Assembly (NCBI RefSeq): GCF_000422965.1
Contig: NZ_AUHB01000001.1
Coordinates: 588,349 to 652,348 of the forward strand
From: Pleomorphomonas oryzae DSM 16300
GTDB taxonomy: Bacteria > Pseudomonadota > Alphaproteobacteria > Rhizobiales > Pleomorphomonadaceae
Direction: 5' to 3'
Length of the DNA stretch: 64,000 bases
Positions within the stretch are counted from its first letter, which is position 1; each line of letters begins with the position of its first letter. The position numbers and the translations under genes are program-made. Positions 53,786 through 63,994 of the stretch are shown piece after piece. The notes beneath the pieces were generated by a model that was not told where the DNA came from, made no database searches, and saw only the letters and a list, made by a program, of their open reading frames with translations.

Positions 53786-54802
53786 ATGGCGATGCCCTGC
53801 CCTATGACCGATGAAACCCTCGCCGCGGCTATCGAAGAGCCAAGAATGGCTTCCGAGATGACCGGCATCTTGCGCCTCTATCGCCGTCAGGACGCCGTGT
53901 TCCGCGCCGTCACCTTCCTATCGGCCGCGATCGTCGTCGTCGTGCTTGCCGGCATGATCGTCTTTCTGGTGCACGGTGCCTTGCCGGCCCTAGCGGCCAT
54001 GGGGCCGTCGTTCTTCTGGACATCCGACTGGGACACGGTCGAAGACGTCTATGGCGCGCTCGCGCCGATCACTGGCACTCTGATCACCGCGACGATTGCC
54101 ATGGTGATCGGCATTCCGGTCAGTTTCGGCATCGCCATGTTCCTGACCGAGATCTGCCCCGTCTTCCTGCGCCGGCCGATCGGCACCGCCATCGAGCTTC
54201 TGGCCGGCATCCCCAGCGTGGTCTTCGGCATCTGGGGCCTGTTCTACCTGACGCCGGTGCTGCAGGAATATGTCCAGCCGGCGCTGATCGATACCCTCGG
54301 CCCGCTACCGATCATCGGCGCCCTGTTCCAAGGGCCGCCTTTCGGCATCGGCATTCTCGATGGCGGCATCGTTCTCGCCATCATGGTACTCCCCTACATC
54401 ACCTCGATTACCCGCGACGTGTTCATGACGGTGCCGCCGCTGTTGCGCGAATCCGCCTACGGCATGGGCTGCACCACCACCGAGGTGGTCACGAAAATCG
54501 TCATTCCCTACTGCCGCGTCGGCCTGATCGGTGGCGTCATGCTCGGTCTCGGCCGGGCGCTCGGCGAGACGATGGCCGTCACCTTCGTGATCGGCAACAC
54601 CTATCAGATCAGTGCGTCGCTCCTGGCACCGGGCACCACCATCTCGGCGGCGATCGCCAATGAGTTCAACGAGGCCTTTGAAGAACAGCATCTGTCGGCG
54701 CTGATCGCGCTTGGCCTCGTCCTGTTCCTGATCACCTTCGCCGTGCTCGCCCTCGCCAAGTGGATGCTTCTGGCGATCGATAAGCGGGAGGGCCGCCGAT
54801 GA
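53786..54802 (+). CDS. pstC: Phosphate ABC transporter permease PstC
   Basis: A 338-residue inner-membrane permease with six core membrane segments: FLSAAIVVVVLAGMIVFLVH, LAPITGTLITATIAMVIGIP, ELLAGIPSVVFGIWGLFYLT, GLGRALGETMAVTFVIGN (the EAA-type loop facing the ATPase) and others. An ATG six codons downstream (53804) is an equally possible start. It lies 91 bp after pstS and overlaps pstA. Forms the channel with PstA. Confidence 0.96.
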   Translation: MAMPCPMTDETLAAAIEEPRMASEMTGILRLYRRQDAVFRAVTFLSAAIVVVVLAGMIVFLVHGALPALAAMGPSFFWTSDWDTVEDVYGALAPITGTLITATIAMVIGIPVSFGIAMFLTEICPVFLRRPIGTAIELLAGIPSVVFGIWGLFYLTPVLQEYVQPALIDTLGPLPIIGALFQGPPFGIGILDGGIVLAIMVLPYITSITRDVFMTVPPLLRESAYGMGCTTTEVVTKIVIPYCRVGLIGGVMLGLGRALGETMAVTFVIGNTYQISASLLAPGTTISAAIANEFNEAFEEQHLSALIALGLVLFLITFAVLALAKWMLLAIDKREGRR

Positions 54803-55644
54803 GCGCTCGCGTACGCCGCCGCAGCGCGGTCAACATCATCGTTCTGTCGCTATCGGTGGCAACTGCGCTGATGGGGCTAGCGTTCCTGGCACTGATCGGT
54901 TGGACGCTGGTGTCGCGCGGCCTCGCGGCCATCAACATCGATCTCTTCACGCAGGAAACGCCGCCGCCCGGCAGCCGGGGCGGCCTTGCCAACGCCATCG
55001 TCGGCTCGGCGGCGATGACGGGCCTTGCCATGCTGATCGCAACACCGGTCGGCGTACTTGCCGGCACCTATCTTGCTGAATATGGCCGCGATAGCCGGTT
55101 CGGCAGTGTTGCCCGCTTCATCAACGATATCCTGCTGTCGGCTCCGTCCATCCTGGTCGGTCTGTTTGTCTATGGCTTCACGGTGCTGCCAATGCAGCAC
55201 TATTCGGGCTGGGCCGGCTCAATTGCGTTGTCGCTCATCGCACTGCCAGTGATCGTACGCTCGACGCAGGACATGATCGGCCTTGTCCCGGTGCCGCTCC
55301 GAGAGGCGGCGGCCGCGCTTGGCGCACCGGAATGGCGGGTGATGATGTCGATCGTCTGGCGTGCCGCCGGCAGCGGCATGCTGACCGGCGTGCTGCTCGC
55401 GGCGGCGCGCATCTCCGGCGAAACGGCGCCGCTGCTTTTCACGGCACTCAACAATCAGTTCTGGTCGACGGACCTCAACGCTCCCATGGCGAACCTGCCG
55501 GTGGTGATCTACCGTTTTGCCCTCAGTCCCTATGACGACTGGCAGCAGCTCGCCTGGGGCGGCGCCTTCCTGATCACCTTTGCGATCCTCGTTCTCAACA
55601 TACTGGCGCGACTTGTTTCAGCGCGCAGCCAACTGAAGGTTTGA
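54799..55644 (+). CDS. pstA: Phosphate ABC transporter permease PstA
   Basis: A 281-residue permease, the partner of Pst[80 protein letters not shown] and [17 protein letters not shown]. Its ATG overlaps the pstC stop (ATGA). Full length. Confidence 0.97.
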   Translation: MSARVRRRSAVNIIVLSLSVATALMGLAFLALIGWTLVSRGLAAINIDLFTQETPPPGSRGGLANAIVGSAAMTGLAMLIATPVGVLAGTYLAEYGRDSRFGSVARFINDILLSAPSILVGLFVYGFTVLPMQHYSGWAGSIALSLIALPVIVRSTQDMIGLVPVPLREAAAALGAPEWRVMMSIVWRAAGSGMLTGVLLAAARISGETAPLLFTALNNQFWSTDLNAPMANLPVVIYRFALSPYDDWQQLAWGGAFLITFAILVLNILARLVSARSQLKV

Positions 55645-55646
55645 CG

Positions 55647-56465
55647 ATGGCCGGCGAAACGCTCACTGCCCGCCCAAGGGTACATACCAAGCCCGCCGAT
55701 ACCGAGAGCGCCGAAGTCAAGGTATCGGTCCGCGACCTCCACTTCTATTATGACAAGTTCCAGGCGCTGAAGAACGTCAACCTCGATCTCGAAGACCGGC
55801 GCGTCACCGCCTTCGTCGGGCCGTCCGGCTGCGGCAAGTCGACGCTGCTTCGCGTCTTCAACCGCATCTATGGCCTTTATCCCCGACAGCGGGCGGAGGG
55901 CTCGGTGATGATCGGCGGGCGCAACATCCTGGATCGTGATCAGGACCTCAACGCCCTGCGCGCCATGGTCGGCATGGTCTTCCAGAAGCCGACACCATTT
56001 CCGATGACCATCTACGAGAATATCGCCTTCGGCATCCGGCTCTATCAGTCGCTGCCGAAGTCCGAGCTCGACGACCGGGTCGAGCATGCCTTGAAACGAG
56101 CCGCGCTGTGGGTCGAGGTCAAGGACAAGCTCCGCCAAAGCGGCCTCAGCCTGTCCGGCGGACAGCAGCAGCGCCTCTGCATCGCCCGCACCATCGCAAC
56201 CGAGCCGGCGGTCGTGCTGCTCGACGAGCCGGCCTCCGCGCTCGATCCGATCTCGACGGCCAAGGTGGAGGAGCTGATCTCCGAGCTCCGCTCGGACTAT
56301 TGCATCGCCATCGTCACTCACAACATGCAGCAGGCAGCACGCTCCTCGGACTATACGGCCTTCATGTATCTTGGCGAACTGGTGGAGTTCGGTGCAACGG
56401 AGAAGATCTTTACCAATCCACGGGACAAACGCACCGCCGATTACATCACCGGGCGCTTCGGCTAG
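55647..56465 (+). CDS. pstB: Phosphate ABC transporter ATP-binding protein
   Basis: A 272-residue cytosolic ATPase. Walker [19 protein letters not shown], the Q-loop in [20 protein letters not shown], signature [19 protein letters not shown], Walker [15 protein letters not shown] and the switch [14 protein letters not shown] are all PstB-like. The ATG at 55647 follows the pstA stop by two bases. No phoU gene follows in the window; the next gene is an HD-GYP regulator. Confidence 0.97.
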   Translation: MAGETLTARPRVHTKPADTESAEVKVSVRDLHFYYDKFQALKNVNLDLEDRRVTAFVGPSGCGKSTLLRVFNRIYGLYPRQRAEGSVMIGGRNILDRDQDLNALRAMVGMVFQKPTPFPMTIYENIAFGIRLYQSLPKSELDDRVEHALKRAALWVEVKDKLRQSGLSLSGGQQQRLCIARTIATEPAVVLLDEPASALDPISTAKVEELISELRSDYCIAIVTHNMQQAARSSDYTAFMYLGELVEFGATEKIFTNPRDKRTADYITGRFG

Positions 56466-56720
56466 GCCAAGGCTTCGTTGTGATTGCCAAATTCAACTGC
56501 CCCGGTCCAAGGGCTGTTCGCCGCGCTTTTCGTCCGCAATAGATTTGCCGGCTCATCAATTGCGTCGATTCCCGGCCGCCTATCCTCAGCTTCCGATCCC
56601 TCATCAGGCACCTTCAGCGGGATGAACCGTTAGTTCACCCTTGCCTGCCAGGATGGCTGACCATCGGCTTGGGCTCAGCCCATACTCTTGCTTCTGCGCG
56701 CCGCCGGAGGAAACGAGACT

Positions 56721-57839
56721 GTGCTGACTGAAGGTCATGGCGTATCCGGCGACCCCACGGAAACAATGCGTGCATTGATCGTCGACGACAGCAAATCGGT
56801 ACTGCTGTGGATGGGCGCAGCTTTGGCCGAGCTGCCCAATCTCGTTCTCGATCTTTGCGACACGCCCGAAGAAGCCCTCGCGCTCGCGGCAACGCGGCAA
56901 TACGACCTCGTTATTGTCGATTATCTGATGCCCAAACTCACCGGCATCGAGGTAACCGAGGCCTTGCGCCTGCGGCCCGACTATCATGCCGTGCCGATCG
57001 TCATGATCACCGCCGAGCAGGGCAGCGAAATCCGGCTTCAGGCGATCCTCGCCGGCGTCAACGATTTCCTCAACAAGCCCTTCGACCCGATCGAATTACG
57101 GGCGCGGGTCACCAACCTGATATCGCTCCGCCGCACTCAGATCGAACTGGCTGCCCACGCCCATCGCCTCGAGGACGCCGTGAGGGAAGCGACCGCCGAA
57201 CTGGCGTCTCGCGAGAAGGAAATGATCTGGCGCCTGGCGCGGGCCATCGAAATGCGCGACGGCGGTACGGGCGCCCATATCTCGCGCGTAGCGTCGATCA
57301 GTCTGGTGATTGCCCAGGGGTTGTCGCTCGCCCCTCACTTCTGCCAGATGATCCATCTTGCCGCACCTCTTCATGACATCGGCAAGATCGGCATTCGCGA
57401 TGCCGTTCTGAACAAGCCGGGCCGGCTCACCCCGGAGGAAATGGCCGAGATCCGCGAACACGTGAATTATGGCGTCCGGCTGTTCGAAAACGGTAGCTCC
57501 GATCTCATCCGCGTGGCGGCGGCCATCATCGGCGGCCATCATGAGAAATGGGATGGCAGCGGTTACCCGCTCGGCCTCTCGGGAACCGATATCCCGATCG
57601 AGGCCCGCATTACCGCTATCGCCGACGTATTCGATGCGCTGACCTCAGCTCGACCTTACAAGGAGGCGTGGACGCCGAAACGCGCCTATGACGAAATTGT
57701 ACGCTGCTCGGGCAATCATTTCGATCCAGACTGCGTCCGGGTATTCTGCGAGAACTGGCCAGCCATTGAAGAAATCGCCCGTACCCTTCGCGACGACGAG
57801 GAAGGACCGGCAGGCTGGCCGTCAGAAAGCTCCGCCTGA
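56721..57839 (+). CDS. Response regulator with HD-GYP domain (predicted c-di-GMP phosphodiesterase)
   Basis: A 372-residue protein from a GTG with GGAGGAAA before it; an ATG 15 codons later (56766) is the alternative. The receiver domain runs ALIVDDSKSVLLWMGAALAE to the acceptor Asp in YDLVIVDYLMPKLTGIEV and Lys in DFLNKPFDPIELRARV. After a helical linker the HD-GYP domain shows GAHISRVASISLVIA, LAAPLHDIGKIGIRDAVLNK and GGHHEKWDGSGYPLGLSG (HD and GYP motifs intact), then DVFDALTSARPYKEAWTPKR. The family hydrolyses c-di-GMP. It stands just upstream of a chemosensory operon and may be its output. Confidence 0.94.
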   Translation: MLTEGHGVSGDPTETMRALIVDDSKSVLLWMGAALAELPNLVLDLCDTPEEALALAATRQYDLVIVDYLMPKLTGIEVTEALRLRPDYHAVPIVMITAEQGSEIRLQAILAGVNDFLNKPFDPIELRARVTNLISLRRTQIELAAHAHRLEDAVREATAELASREKEMIWRLARAIEMRDGGTGAHISRVASISLVIAQGLSLAPHFCQMIHLAAPLHDIGKIGIRDAVLNKPGRLTPEEMAEIREHVNYGVRLFENGSSDLIRVAAAIIGGHHEKWDGSGYPLGLSGTDIPIEARITAIADVFDALTSARPYKEAWTPKRAYDEIVRCSGNHFDPDCVRVFCENWPAIEEIARTLRDDEEGPAGWPSESSA

Positions 57840-58365
57840 CCAGCGGCGCGTGATGCGCAATACCATGGTCGGATACATCGGACAGGCGGTTCGGTGATCT
57901 CTACTTTCTGAAGCGTCTTGAGGTCTGGGCCCTACCAGTGCTTTGGACAATGGCACCGACATTTTCCGGGTTGGTAGCCGTGACCGTCGACAGAAGTTCT
58001 ATTGACGGCGTCCGGCGAGCAGGTGTTCGGCCTTAACCATATCCGCAATAACACCTAGGCATTTTTTTCAGGTCGGCACAATCACCGAGGTAGGGGACCG
58101 CGCTACTACTACCTTTAACAACTCCCGCGAGTCTGAATCGCCTTGAGTTCAGCGCCAGCCTAGCCAAACGCGCAGGATTCCTGCTTTTTATTACAGGTTC
58201 AGTACTCGCAACACGCGTTTCGTGACTCTTGAGTATTAACGCGATCACTCAGTTCCATCTGAATCTATTTCCAGCCGATTTATTCAATTCAGCAACGTAA
58301 AGAAAGTAGTTTATGGAAATTTAGCAATTGCCTTCCATATTTCCGCCGCTAGCAGGAGCGGTGCA
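57840..58365. other. Intergenic region ahead of the chemosensory operon
   Basis: About 525 bp without a supported gene. The last 200 bp (58160-58365) are AT-rich and should carry the operon promoter. No obvious sigma-54 or flagellar-type promoter stood out. Confidence 0.55.
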
Positions 58366-58683
58366 ATGGAGAAAACAACCGTCGTTCGGATGCATCCAAA
58401 CCTATGCGTCTCAGATATCCGCACATCTTATTCTACCATCGTAGAATCGATTGATGGATCTTCGAGTATCCAACTGGCCATTCCCACCGACGCGACAGTT
58501 GATCTCAGTTTCCTCCAGCTTATCGAGGCCGCAAGGCTGAGAGCTAATGAACAGGGCAAGTCCCTTTCTCTTCTTGAGCCGGCCGGCGGCGAGCTTAGGC
58601 GCGCGCTGGACCGAAGCGGTCTTCTGACGGCCGCAGCAATTGCAGATCGTTCATTCTGGCTCCACGAGGAGACCGCCCAGTGA
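58366..58683 (+). CDS. STAS domain protein
   Basis: A 105-residue protein of the anti-sigma-antagonist (STAS) fold: VESIDGSSSIQLAIPTDATV, DLSFLQLIEAARLRANEQGK and SLLEPAGGELRRALDRSGLL. The residue that is phosphorylated in SpoIIAA-like members is in the DLSFLQ loop (Ser, family expectation). It is the first gene of a chemosensory operon and its stop overlaps cheY (GTGA). STAS proteins beside CheA/CheY clusters are thought to adjust signal output; partner unknown. Confidence 0.85.
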   Translation: MEKTTVVRMHPNLCVSDIRTSYSTIVESIDGSSSIQLAIPTDATVDLSFLQLIEAARLRANEQGKSLSLLEPAGGELRRALDRSGLLTAAAIADRSFWLHEETAQ

Positions 58684-59048
58684 CCGCGAGTATTTTGACC
58701 GTCGACGACTCGATGTCGGTGCGCATGACGACGCGCATCGCCCTCACCGGCGCCGGCTATAAAGTGACGGAGGCAGTCGACGGTCTCGACGGCCTCAGCA
58801 AGGCCAAAGCGACCCGCTTTGATCTGGTCATCACCGACCTCAACATGCCGAATATGGATGGCTTGCGCATGATCGAAGAACTGCGCCGCCTGCCAAACCA
58901 GATCGGTGTGCCCATCCTTTTTCTCACGACGGAATCCGACGCCACTCTCAAGGGGCGCGCCAAGGCGGCCGGTGCCACCGGTTGGCTGGTCAAGCCCTTC
59001 GAGACGGATCAGTTGATCCGCCTCGTACAAAAGGTGCTCGCCAAATGA
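58680..59048 (+). CDS. cheY: CheY-like single-domain response regulator
   Basis: A 122-residue receiver: SILTVDDSMSVRMTTRIALT with the acidic pocket, phosphoacceptor Asp53 in FDLVITDLNMPNMDGLRMIE, the switch Thr in ILFLTTESD and the Lys in GWLVKPFETDQLIRLVQKVL. The start is a GTG overlapping the STAS stop, and its own stop overlaps cheA. Normal length for CheY. It probably accepts phosphate from the CheA coded next to it. Confidence 0.95.
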   Translation: MTASILTVDDSMSVRMTTRIALTGAGYKVTEAVDGLDGLSKAKATRFDLVITDLNMPNMDGLRMIEELRRLPNQIGVPILFLTTESDATLKGRAKAAGATGWLVKPFETDQLIRLVQKVLAK

Positions 59049-61078
59049 GCAATCCAGATCCCGCGGATATCTTCCGCATTGAAGCGGCCGAACTGCTCGA
59101 GCAAATGGAGCAAGGCCTGCTTGATCTCGAGCACCGCCTCGACGATCGCACATTGGTCGATGCCGTCTTCCGGGCGCTCCACACCCTCAAGGGGTCGGGC
59201 GCCATGTTCGGCTTCGATCAACTGGCCGCTTTTACCCATCATTGCGAGACTGCCTTCGACCGCGTTCGTAAGGGGCAGGCTGAGGCAACGCCAGCCCTGG
59301 TCTCGGCGGTGCTCGAAGCCCGCGACCACATGCGTGCCCTGGTGGAAGACCCCAGCGGCGATCATGCCGACGAGGAGCGCTACCTTCTCGAACGCCTGCA
59401 AGCCGCCGTCTCCGGCATCCGGACAGCCTTCGTCACTCCGCCGGCAGCCACGCCGGCTGCCAAGGCACCGTCGTCAGTTCCCACCACATGGCGTATCAAG
59501 TTCGGTCTGCCGGAGAACACCTTCGTCAACGGCACCAACCCGCTGAGCTTCCTCGATGAATTGAGGGCGATGGGCGAATGCCGCGTCGTTCTCGACAAAT
59601 CGGCTCTGCCGCCGCTTGAAAAGCTCGACCCGACGGCCCTCTACTTCGGCTGGGAGGTGACTCTGACCACCGACCGGAGCCGCGCCGATATCGAGGATGT
59701 GTTCCTGTTCGTCATGGACGACATGACGCTGGAGATCGAGGCGCTGGGCGATAGTGCTCCTGCGGCGGAGGCTCTCCAGCCCGCCCTTGCGGAAGCCGAG
59801 ACACCGCCAGCGGTGGCGATCGCCGAGCCGTCGCCGGAGCGCGCAGCGCCCGAGGCTGTCGCGCGTCCATCTGCCGACACCACCGATCAGAAGCTGCGGC
59901 GTAAGATGGAAAGCGTTCGCGTTCCCGCCGAACGCCTCGACGAACTGATGGATCGCGTTGGCGAGCTGGTCATCGTCCAGTCCCGCCTGCAACAGATCGC
60001 CGCCACCAGCAGTGATATCGGGCTGCGGACCGTCAGCGAGGAAATGGAGCGCCTTTGCAGCGAACTGCGCGTCACCATGATGGTGCTGCGCATGGTGCCG
60101 GTCGCCACACTGTTCGACCGCTATCGCCGCCTCGTCCACGATCTTCAGCGCGACACCGGCAAGAAGATCGAGCTTTCGACCGATGGCGAGAGCACGGAGA
60201 TGGACAAGACGGTGATCGAGCGTCTCGCCGATCCGCTGGTTCATCTGGTGCGCAACGCCGCCGACCATGGCCTGGAAGACGGCGAGGCACGCCGTGCCGC
60301 CGGAAAACCCGAAGCCGGCAGCATTCGCCTGTCGGCCCGCCAGACAGGCGGCGAGGTGATCATTTCGGTCACGGACGACGGACGCGGCATCGATCGGGCG
60401 CGGGTGAGAGCCAAGGCGGAAGCCGCCGGACTGATCCAGCCGGGCGCCACCATGACCGACCAGGACCTTTTACAGCTGATCTTCCAGCCGGGCTTCTCGA
60501 CGGCTTCGTCCGTCACGAACCTGTCCGGCCGCGGCGTCGGCATGGACGTCGTCAAAAAGGCAATCGAGTCGCTGCACGGATCGATCGACCTTACCAGCCG
60601 TCCAGGGGAAGGTTCGACGGTTTCTCTACGCATTCCCCTGACACTGGCCATCATCGACGGCCTGCTCGTCCGAGTGGGCGAAGGCCATTACGTGATCCCA
60701 TTGCCGGCCGTCGAGGAGTGTATCGAGCTCAGCCAGGAGGAGGATCTGCGCTCGCGCGGTCGCGCCTTCCTGTCGCTCCGCGATACCCTGGTGCCCTTCA
60801 TCCGTCTGCGCGAGCTGTTTGCCACCGGAACCAAGCCCGACCTCTATCAGAAGATGGTGGTGGTCTCGACCGGCGAGGAGCGTGTCGGCCTGATCGTCGA
60901 TCAGATCATCGGCCACCACCAGACCGTCATCAAGTCGATGTCCAAGCTGCATGATGACGTGACCACCTTCTCGGGGGCCACCATTCTCGGCGACGGCTCG
61001 GTCGCCCTCATCCTCGACGTGGGCAACCTGGTGTCGCTCGGCCAGGAGCAGGAGGCGCATTTGCGTGCCATCGCATGA
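59045..61078 (+). CDS. cheA: Chemotaxis histidine kinase CheA
   Basis: A 677-residue kinase. The HPt domain has the phosphorylated His46 in VFRALHTLKGSGAMFGFDQL. A region about 160-250 (TWRIKFGLPENTFVNGTNPL) probably binds CheY or CheB. An Ala/Pro/Glu-rich linker leads to the dimer helix (RVPAERLDELMDRVGELVIV). The ATPase core has HLVRNAADHGLEDGEARRAA, VTDDGRGIDRARV and LSGRGVGMDVVKKAIESLHG. A CheW-like domain closes the chain. Its ATG overlaps the cheY stop and its stop overlaps cheW. Confidence 0.97.
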   Translation: MSNPDPADIFRIEAAELLEQMEQGLLDLEHRLDDRTLVDAVFRALHTLKGSGAMFGFDQLAAFTHHCETAFDRVRKGQAEATPALVSAVLEARDHMRALVEDPSGDHADEERYLLERLQAAVSGIRTAFVTPPAATPAAKAPSSVPTTWRIKFGLPENTFVNGTNPLSFLDELRAMGECRVVLDKSALPPLEKLDPTALYFGWEVTLTTDRSRADIEDVFLFVMDDMTLEIEALGDSAPAAEALQPALAEAETPPAVAIAEPSPERAAPEAVARPSADTTDQKLRRKMESVRVPAERLDELMDRVGELVIVQSRLQQIAATSSDIGLRTVSEEMERLCSELRVTMMVLRMVPVATLFDRYRRLVHDLQRDTGKKIELSTDGESTEMDKTVIERLADPLVHLVRNAADHGLEDGEARRAAGKPEAGSIRLSARQTGGEVIISVTDDGRGIDRARVRAKAEAAGLIQPGATMTDQDLLQLIFQPGFSTASSVTNLSGRGVGMDVVKKAIESLHGSIDLTSRPGEGSTVSLRIPLTLAIIDGLLVRVGEGHYVIPLPAVEECIELSQEEDLRSRGRAFLSLRDTLVPFIRLRELFATGTKPDLYQKMVVVSTGEERVGLIVDQIIGHHQTVIKSMSKLHDDVTTFSGATILGDGSVALILDVGNLVSLGQEQEAHLRAIA

Positions 61079-61578
61079 GTGATCTAGCCCTGAAGACCAA
61101 AGCCGTCCACGACACCTCGGCCGATGAGATCGAAGTCCTGACGTTCGAGATCGGTGGCGAAACCTTCGCTCTCGAAGCGGCGATCGTGCGCGAGATCCTC
61201 GATCTCCTGCCGGAAGCGATCGTTCCCGGCAGCCGGCCGTTCGTCAACGCGGTGATCAACTTCCGCGGCAAGGTCATACCGCTTGCCGACATCCGTGTCG
61301 CCATGGGAATGCCGACCACGGCCACCACCATCGACAGCCGTATCGTCGTGGTGGAACTGGACCTCGACGGAACGCCATCACTGGTCGGCCTCAGGACCGA
61401 TCGCGTCAACGAAGTCACGACTTTATCGAAGGCCGGTGGCGAGCCACCCCCACGTGTCGGCCTTAAATGGCCGCCTCAGTTCATCGAATGCCTGGTCCAC
61501 CGGGATGGCGCCTTCATCATCTTCCCGGATCTCATGGCCATCTTCTCGTCGAAGGGACGCCCGAGCCAACCGGACTGA
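61075..61578 (+). CDS. cheW: CheW-like coupling protein
   Basis: A 167-residue SH3-like coupling protein: [60 protein letters not shown] and a C-terminal [17 protein letters not shown]. It overlaps the cheA stop by an ATGA. CheW links CheA to the tip of receptors. This is the first of two CheW genes in the operon, the other following the receptor. Confidence 0.95.
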   Translation: MSDLALKTKAVHDTSADEIEVLTFEIGGETFALEAAIVREILDLLPEAIVPGSRPFVNAVINFRGKVIPLADIRVAMGMPTTATTIDSRIVVVELDLDGTPSLVGLRTDRVNEVTTLSKAGGEPPPRVGLKWPPQFIECLVHRDGAFIIFPDLMAIFSSKGRPSQPD

Positions 61579-61652
61579 GTCAAACGCCGAAACAGCCATC
61601 TCACCATGTTGACCCGTCAGATGACCGGGGTGCAGCACAGGGAAAGAGTATC

Positions 61653-63500
61653 ATGCGTTTCACTATCAAGCTAAAGCTCGCGCTGTCATTTGCGTTCATC
61701 ATCGCTCTTGTGGGTGGCATGGCAACGCTGGCCATTTCAGACCTTTCATCCCTGAACGTGGCCATCTCGGACATTGTCAACGGTCCTGCCAACGACATGA
61801 ACAATATTCGCGGGCTGGTATTGGCCTTCGACGAGAGCATAGTCGCGGAAAAGAATAGCGTTCTTAACACCGATGCAGCACAGATCTCAGAATATGTGAA
61901 ATCTTCCGACTCGAAGTCTGACGAATCACTCGAATTCACAAATAAGCTTATCGCGTCCAGCGATCCGGAAATCGCTTCCAAAGCCAAAGAGTTCCTGAAG
62001 CTATTCCAAGAACGCGAGCCCCTTCGGAAGCGCATACTGGATCTTAGCCAAACCAACACGTCCGCAAGCGATGCGGAAGCCTCACAAATCAGCATGGTGA
62101 CTACCAAGCAAATCAATACCACTCTGTTTGGTTTGCTTGACTCCATGTCGACCAAAATATCCGACGATTTGCAGAGAACCGACCTGGAGACAGACGAGCA
62201 GTATGCGACCTCACGGCTCGTGCTTTTGACCTTCATCGGCTTGGTTACGCTGTTCTCGGTGGTCGTCGCCACCTGGATGTCGCTTTCGATAGCGCGTGGT
62301 TTGAAGCGAGGCGTCAACCTCGCCGAAGCCGTTGCTATCGGAGATCTCAATCAGACGGTCACTCATAAGGCCAACGACGAAATCAGGGATCTGATGTCGG
62401 CCATGCAAAAAATGACCGCCAATCTGCAGGAAACCGCAAGCATCGCCGCCGAGATCTCCAATGGCAACCTTTCGGTGAGCCCCAAGCCGCTGTCCGACAA
62501 GGACACGCTCGGCCAGGCGCTGCTCGATATGGTGGAGCGTCTTCGGTCTGTTGTCGCGGATGCTCTCGTTGCCTCCGACAACGTGTCGGCCGGCAGCCAG
62601 CAGCTGTCGTCGGCCTCCGAGCAGATCGCCCAGGGTGCCACCGAGCAGGCCTCGTCGGCCGAGGAAGCCTCCTCGTCGATGGAGGAGATGGCCTCCAACA
62701 TCAAGCAGAACGCCGACAACGCCGCTCAGACCGAGAAGATTGCCCGTCAGTCGGCCAAGGACGCCGAGACCTCCGGTCAGGCCGTCACTCAGGCCGTCGC
62801 CGCCATGCAGACCATCGCCGAGAAGATCGGCATCGTCCAGGAGATCGCCCGCCAGACCGACCTTCTGGCCCTGAACGCCGCCGTCGAAGCGGCCCGTGCC
62901 GGCGAGCATGGTCGCGGCTTTGCCGTCGTCGCCTCGGAAGTCAGGAAGCTTGCCGAGCGCTCGCAGGCCGCCGCCACCGAGATCTCGCAGATGTCGGTCG
63001 ACACGGTTGCCTCTGCCCAGCAGGCCGGTGACATGCTCAACCGCCTGGTGCCGGACATCCGCAAGACCGCCGAACTGGTGTCGGAGATCTCCGCGGCCTG
63101 CCGCGAGCAGGACATCGGCGCCGCCCAGATCAACCAGGCGATCCAGCAGCTCGACAAGGTGACGCAGCAGAACGCCGGCGCCTCCGAAGAGATGTCGGCC
63201 ACCTCGGAAGAGCTGGCTGCCCAGGCCGAGGAACTGCAGGCCTCGATCGCCTTCTTCCGCGTCGACAACATTGACACCAAGACTGCCCAGCGCAAGGCGC
63301 CCGGCAAGGCCGCCAAACCGGCTGCCAGCCAGACCGCCACACGTCGTCCGCAGCCGACTGTCGCGCCGAAGATCACCGGCTCCGGCAAGATGCTGCGTCA
63401 GACCGTCAAGGCCCAGCAGGAGGCGGTACGCGGCTTCGCGCTCGACCTCGACATGGGTGGCCCTGACGATGACGACGCCGACTTCCGCGAAAGCGCCTGA
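61653..63500 (+). CDS. Methyl-accepting chemotaxis protein (operon receptor)
   Basis: A 615-residue receptor from the ATG at 61653 (GGGAAAG upstream). Two membrane segments ([20 protein letters not shown] and [20 protein letters not shown]) flank a periplasmic helical sensor of about 160 residues. HAMP repeats follow, and then the signalling tip [20 protein letters not shown] and [20 protein letters not shown]. The C-terminus is long and basic/Pro-Ala-rich before an acidic end ([12 protein letters not shown]). The sensor-coding half is visibly more AT-rich than the rest, suggesting domain exchange. It lies between two cheW genes. Confidence 0.95.
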   Translation: MRFTIKLKLALSFAFIIALVGGMATLAISDLSSLNVAISDIVNGPANDMNNIRGLVLAFDESIVAEKNSVLNTDAAQISEYVKSSDSKSDESLEFTNKLIASSDPEIASKAKEFLKLFQEREPLRKRILDLSQTNTSASDAEASQISMVTTKQINTTLFGLLDSMSTKISDDLQRTDLETDEQYATSRLVLLTFIGLVTLFSVVVATWMSLSIARGLKRGVNLAEAVAIGDLNQTVTHKANDEIRDLMSAMQKMTANLQETASIAAEISNGNLSVSPKPLSDKDTLGQALLDMVERLRSVVADALVASDNVSAGSQQLSSASEQIAQGATEQASSAEEASSSMEEMASNIKQNADNAAQTEKIARQSAKDAETSGQAVTQAVAAMQTIAEKIGIVQEIARQTDLLALNAAVEAARAGEHGRGFAVVASEVRKLAERSQAAATEISQMSVDTVASAQQAGDMLNRLVPDIRKTAELVSEISAACREQDIGAAQINQAIQQLDKVTQQNAGASEEMSATSEELAAQAEELQASIAFFRVDNIDTKTAQRKAPGKAAKPAASQTATRRPQPTVAPKITGSGKMLRQTVKAQQEAVRGFALDLDMGGPDDDDADFRESA

Positions 63501-63502
63501 CC

Positions 63503-63994
63503 ATGACGGCTCGTCCCTCGGAGACCCAATACGTCACCTTTGCCCTCGGCAGCGAGGTGTTCGCGGTCCCCGTCGCCGTGGTGCGGGAGATCCTCGATCA
63601 TGAGGACGCCTTCCGCATCCCCAACGGCCCGGACTACCTGATCGGCCTGCGCGACGTGCGTGGCCAGGGCGTGCCGGTGATCGATCTCCGGCTGAAGCTC
63701 GGCCTCAGCCGCACCGTGCCGACGCCGCACACCCGGGTGCTGGTGGTCGACATCACGCTCGGTGACCGCCAGCTGTCACTGGGCCTGGTTGCCGACCGGG
63801 TGTTCGAAGTGGTCGCCTTCCGGGGCGAGCAGATGGAGGCGGCGCCCGACATCGGCATCCACTGGAACTCCGACTATATTGACGGTGTCGTCCGCCGCGA
63901 TCAGGGCTTCGTCGTCGTCATCGACCTCGCAAGGCTGCTGACCGCCAAGGACATCGCAGCCCTCGGCGGCAAGGATAAGACCAAAGCCGCCTGA
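63503..63994 (+). CDS. CheW-like coupling protein (second copy)
   Basis: A 163-residue protein of the CheW fold: YVTFALGSEVFAVPVAVVRE, LIGLRDVRGQGVPVIDLRLK, RVLVVDITLGDRQLSLGLVA and VVRRDQGFVVVIDLARLLTA. The start is two bases past the receptor stop. It is not a simple copy of the first CheW. The window ends six bases after its stop, so the operon probably continues (cheR, cheB expected from similar loci). Confidence 0.95.
   Translation: MTARPSETQYVTFALGSEVFAVPVAVVREILDHEDAFRIPNGPDYLIGLRDVRGQGVPVIDLRLKLGLSRTVPTPHTRVLVVDITLGDRQLSLGLVADRVFEVVAFRGEQMEAAPDIGIHWNSDYIDGVVRRDQGFVVVIDLARLLTAKDIAALGGKDKTKAA

Noticed and set aside
58033..58248. A 71-codon minus-strand frame ahead of the chemosensory operon
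   Set aside because: Sequence has no domain character and the region is better explained as promoter DNA.
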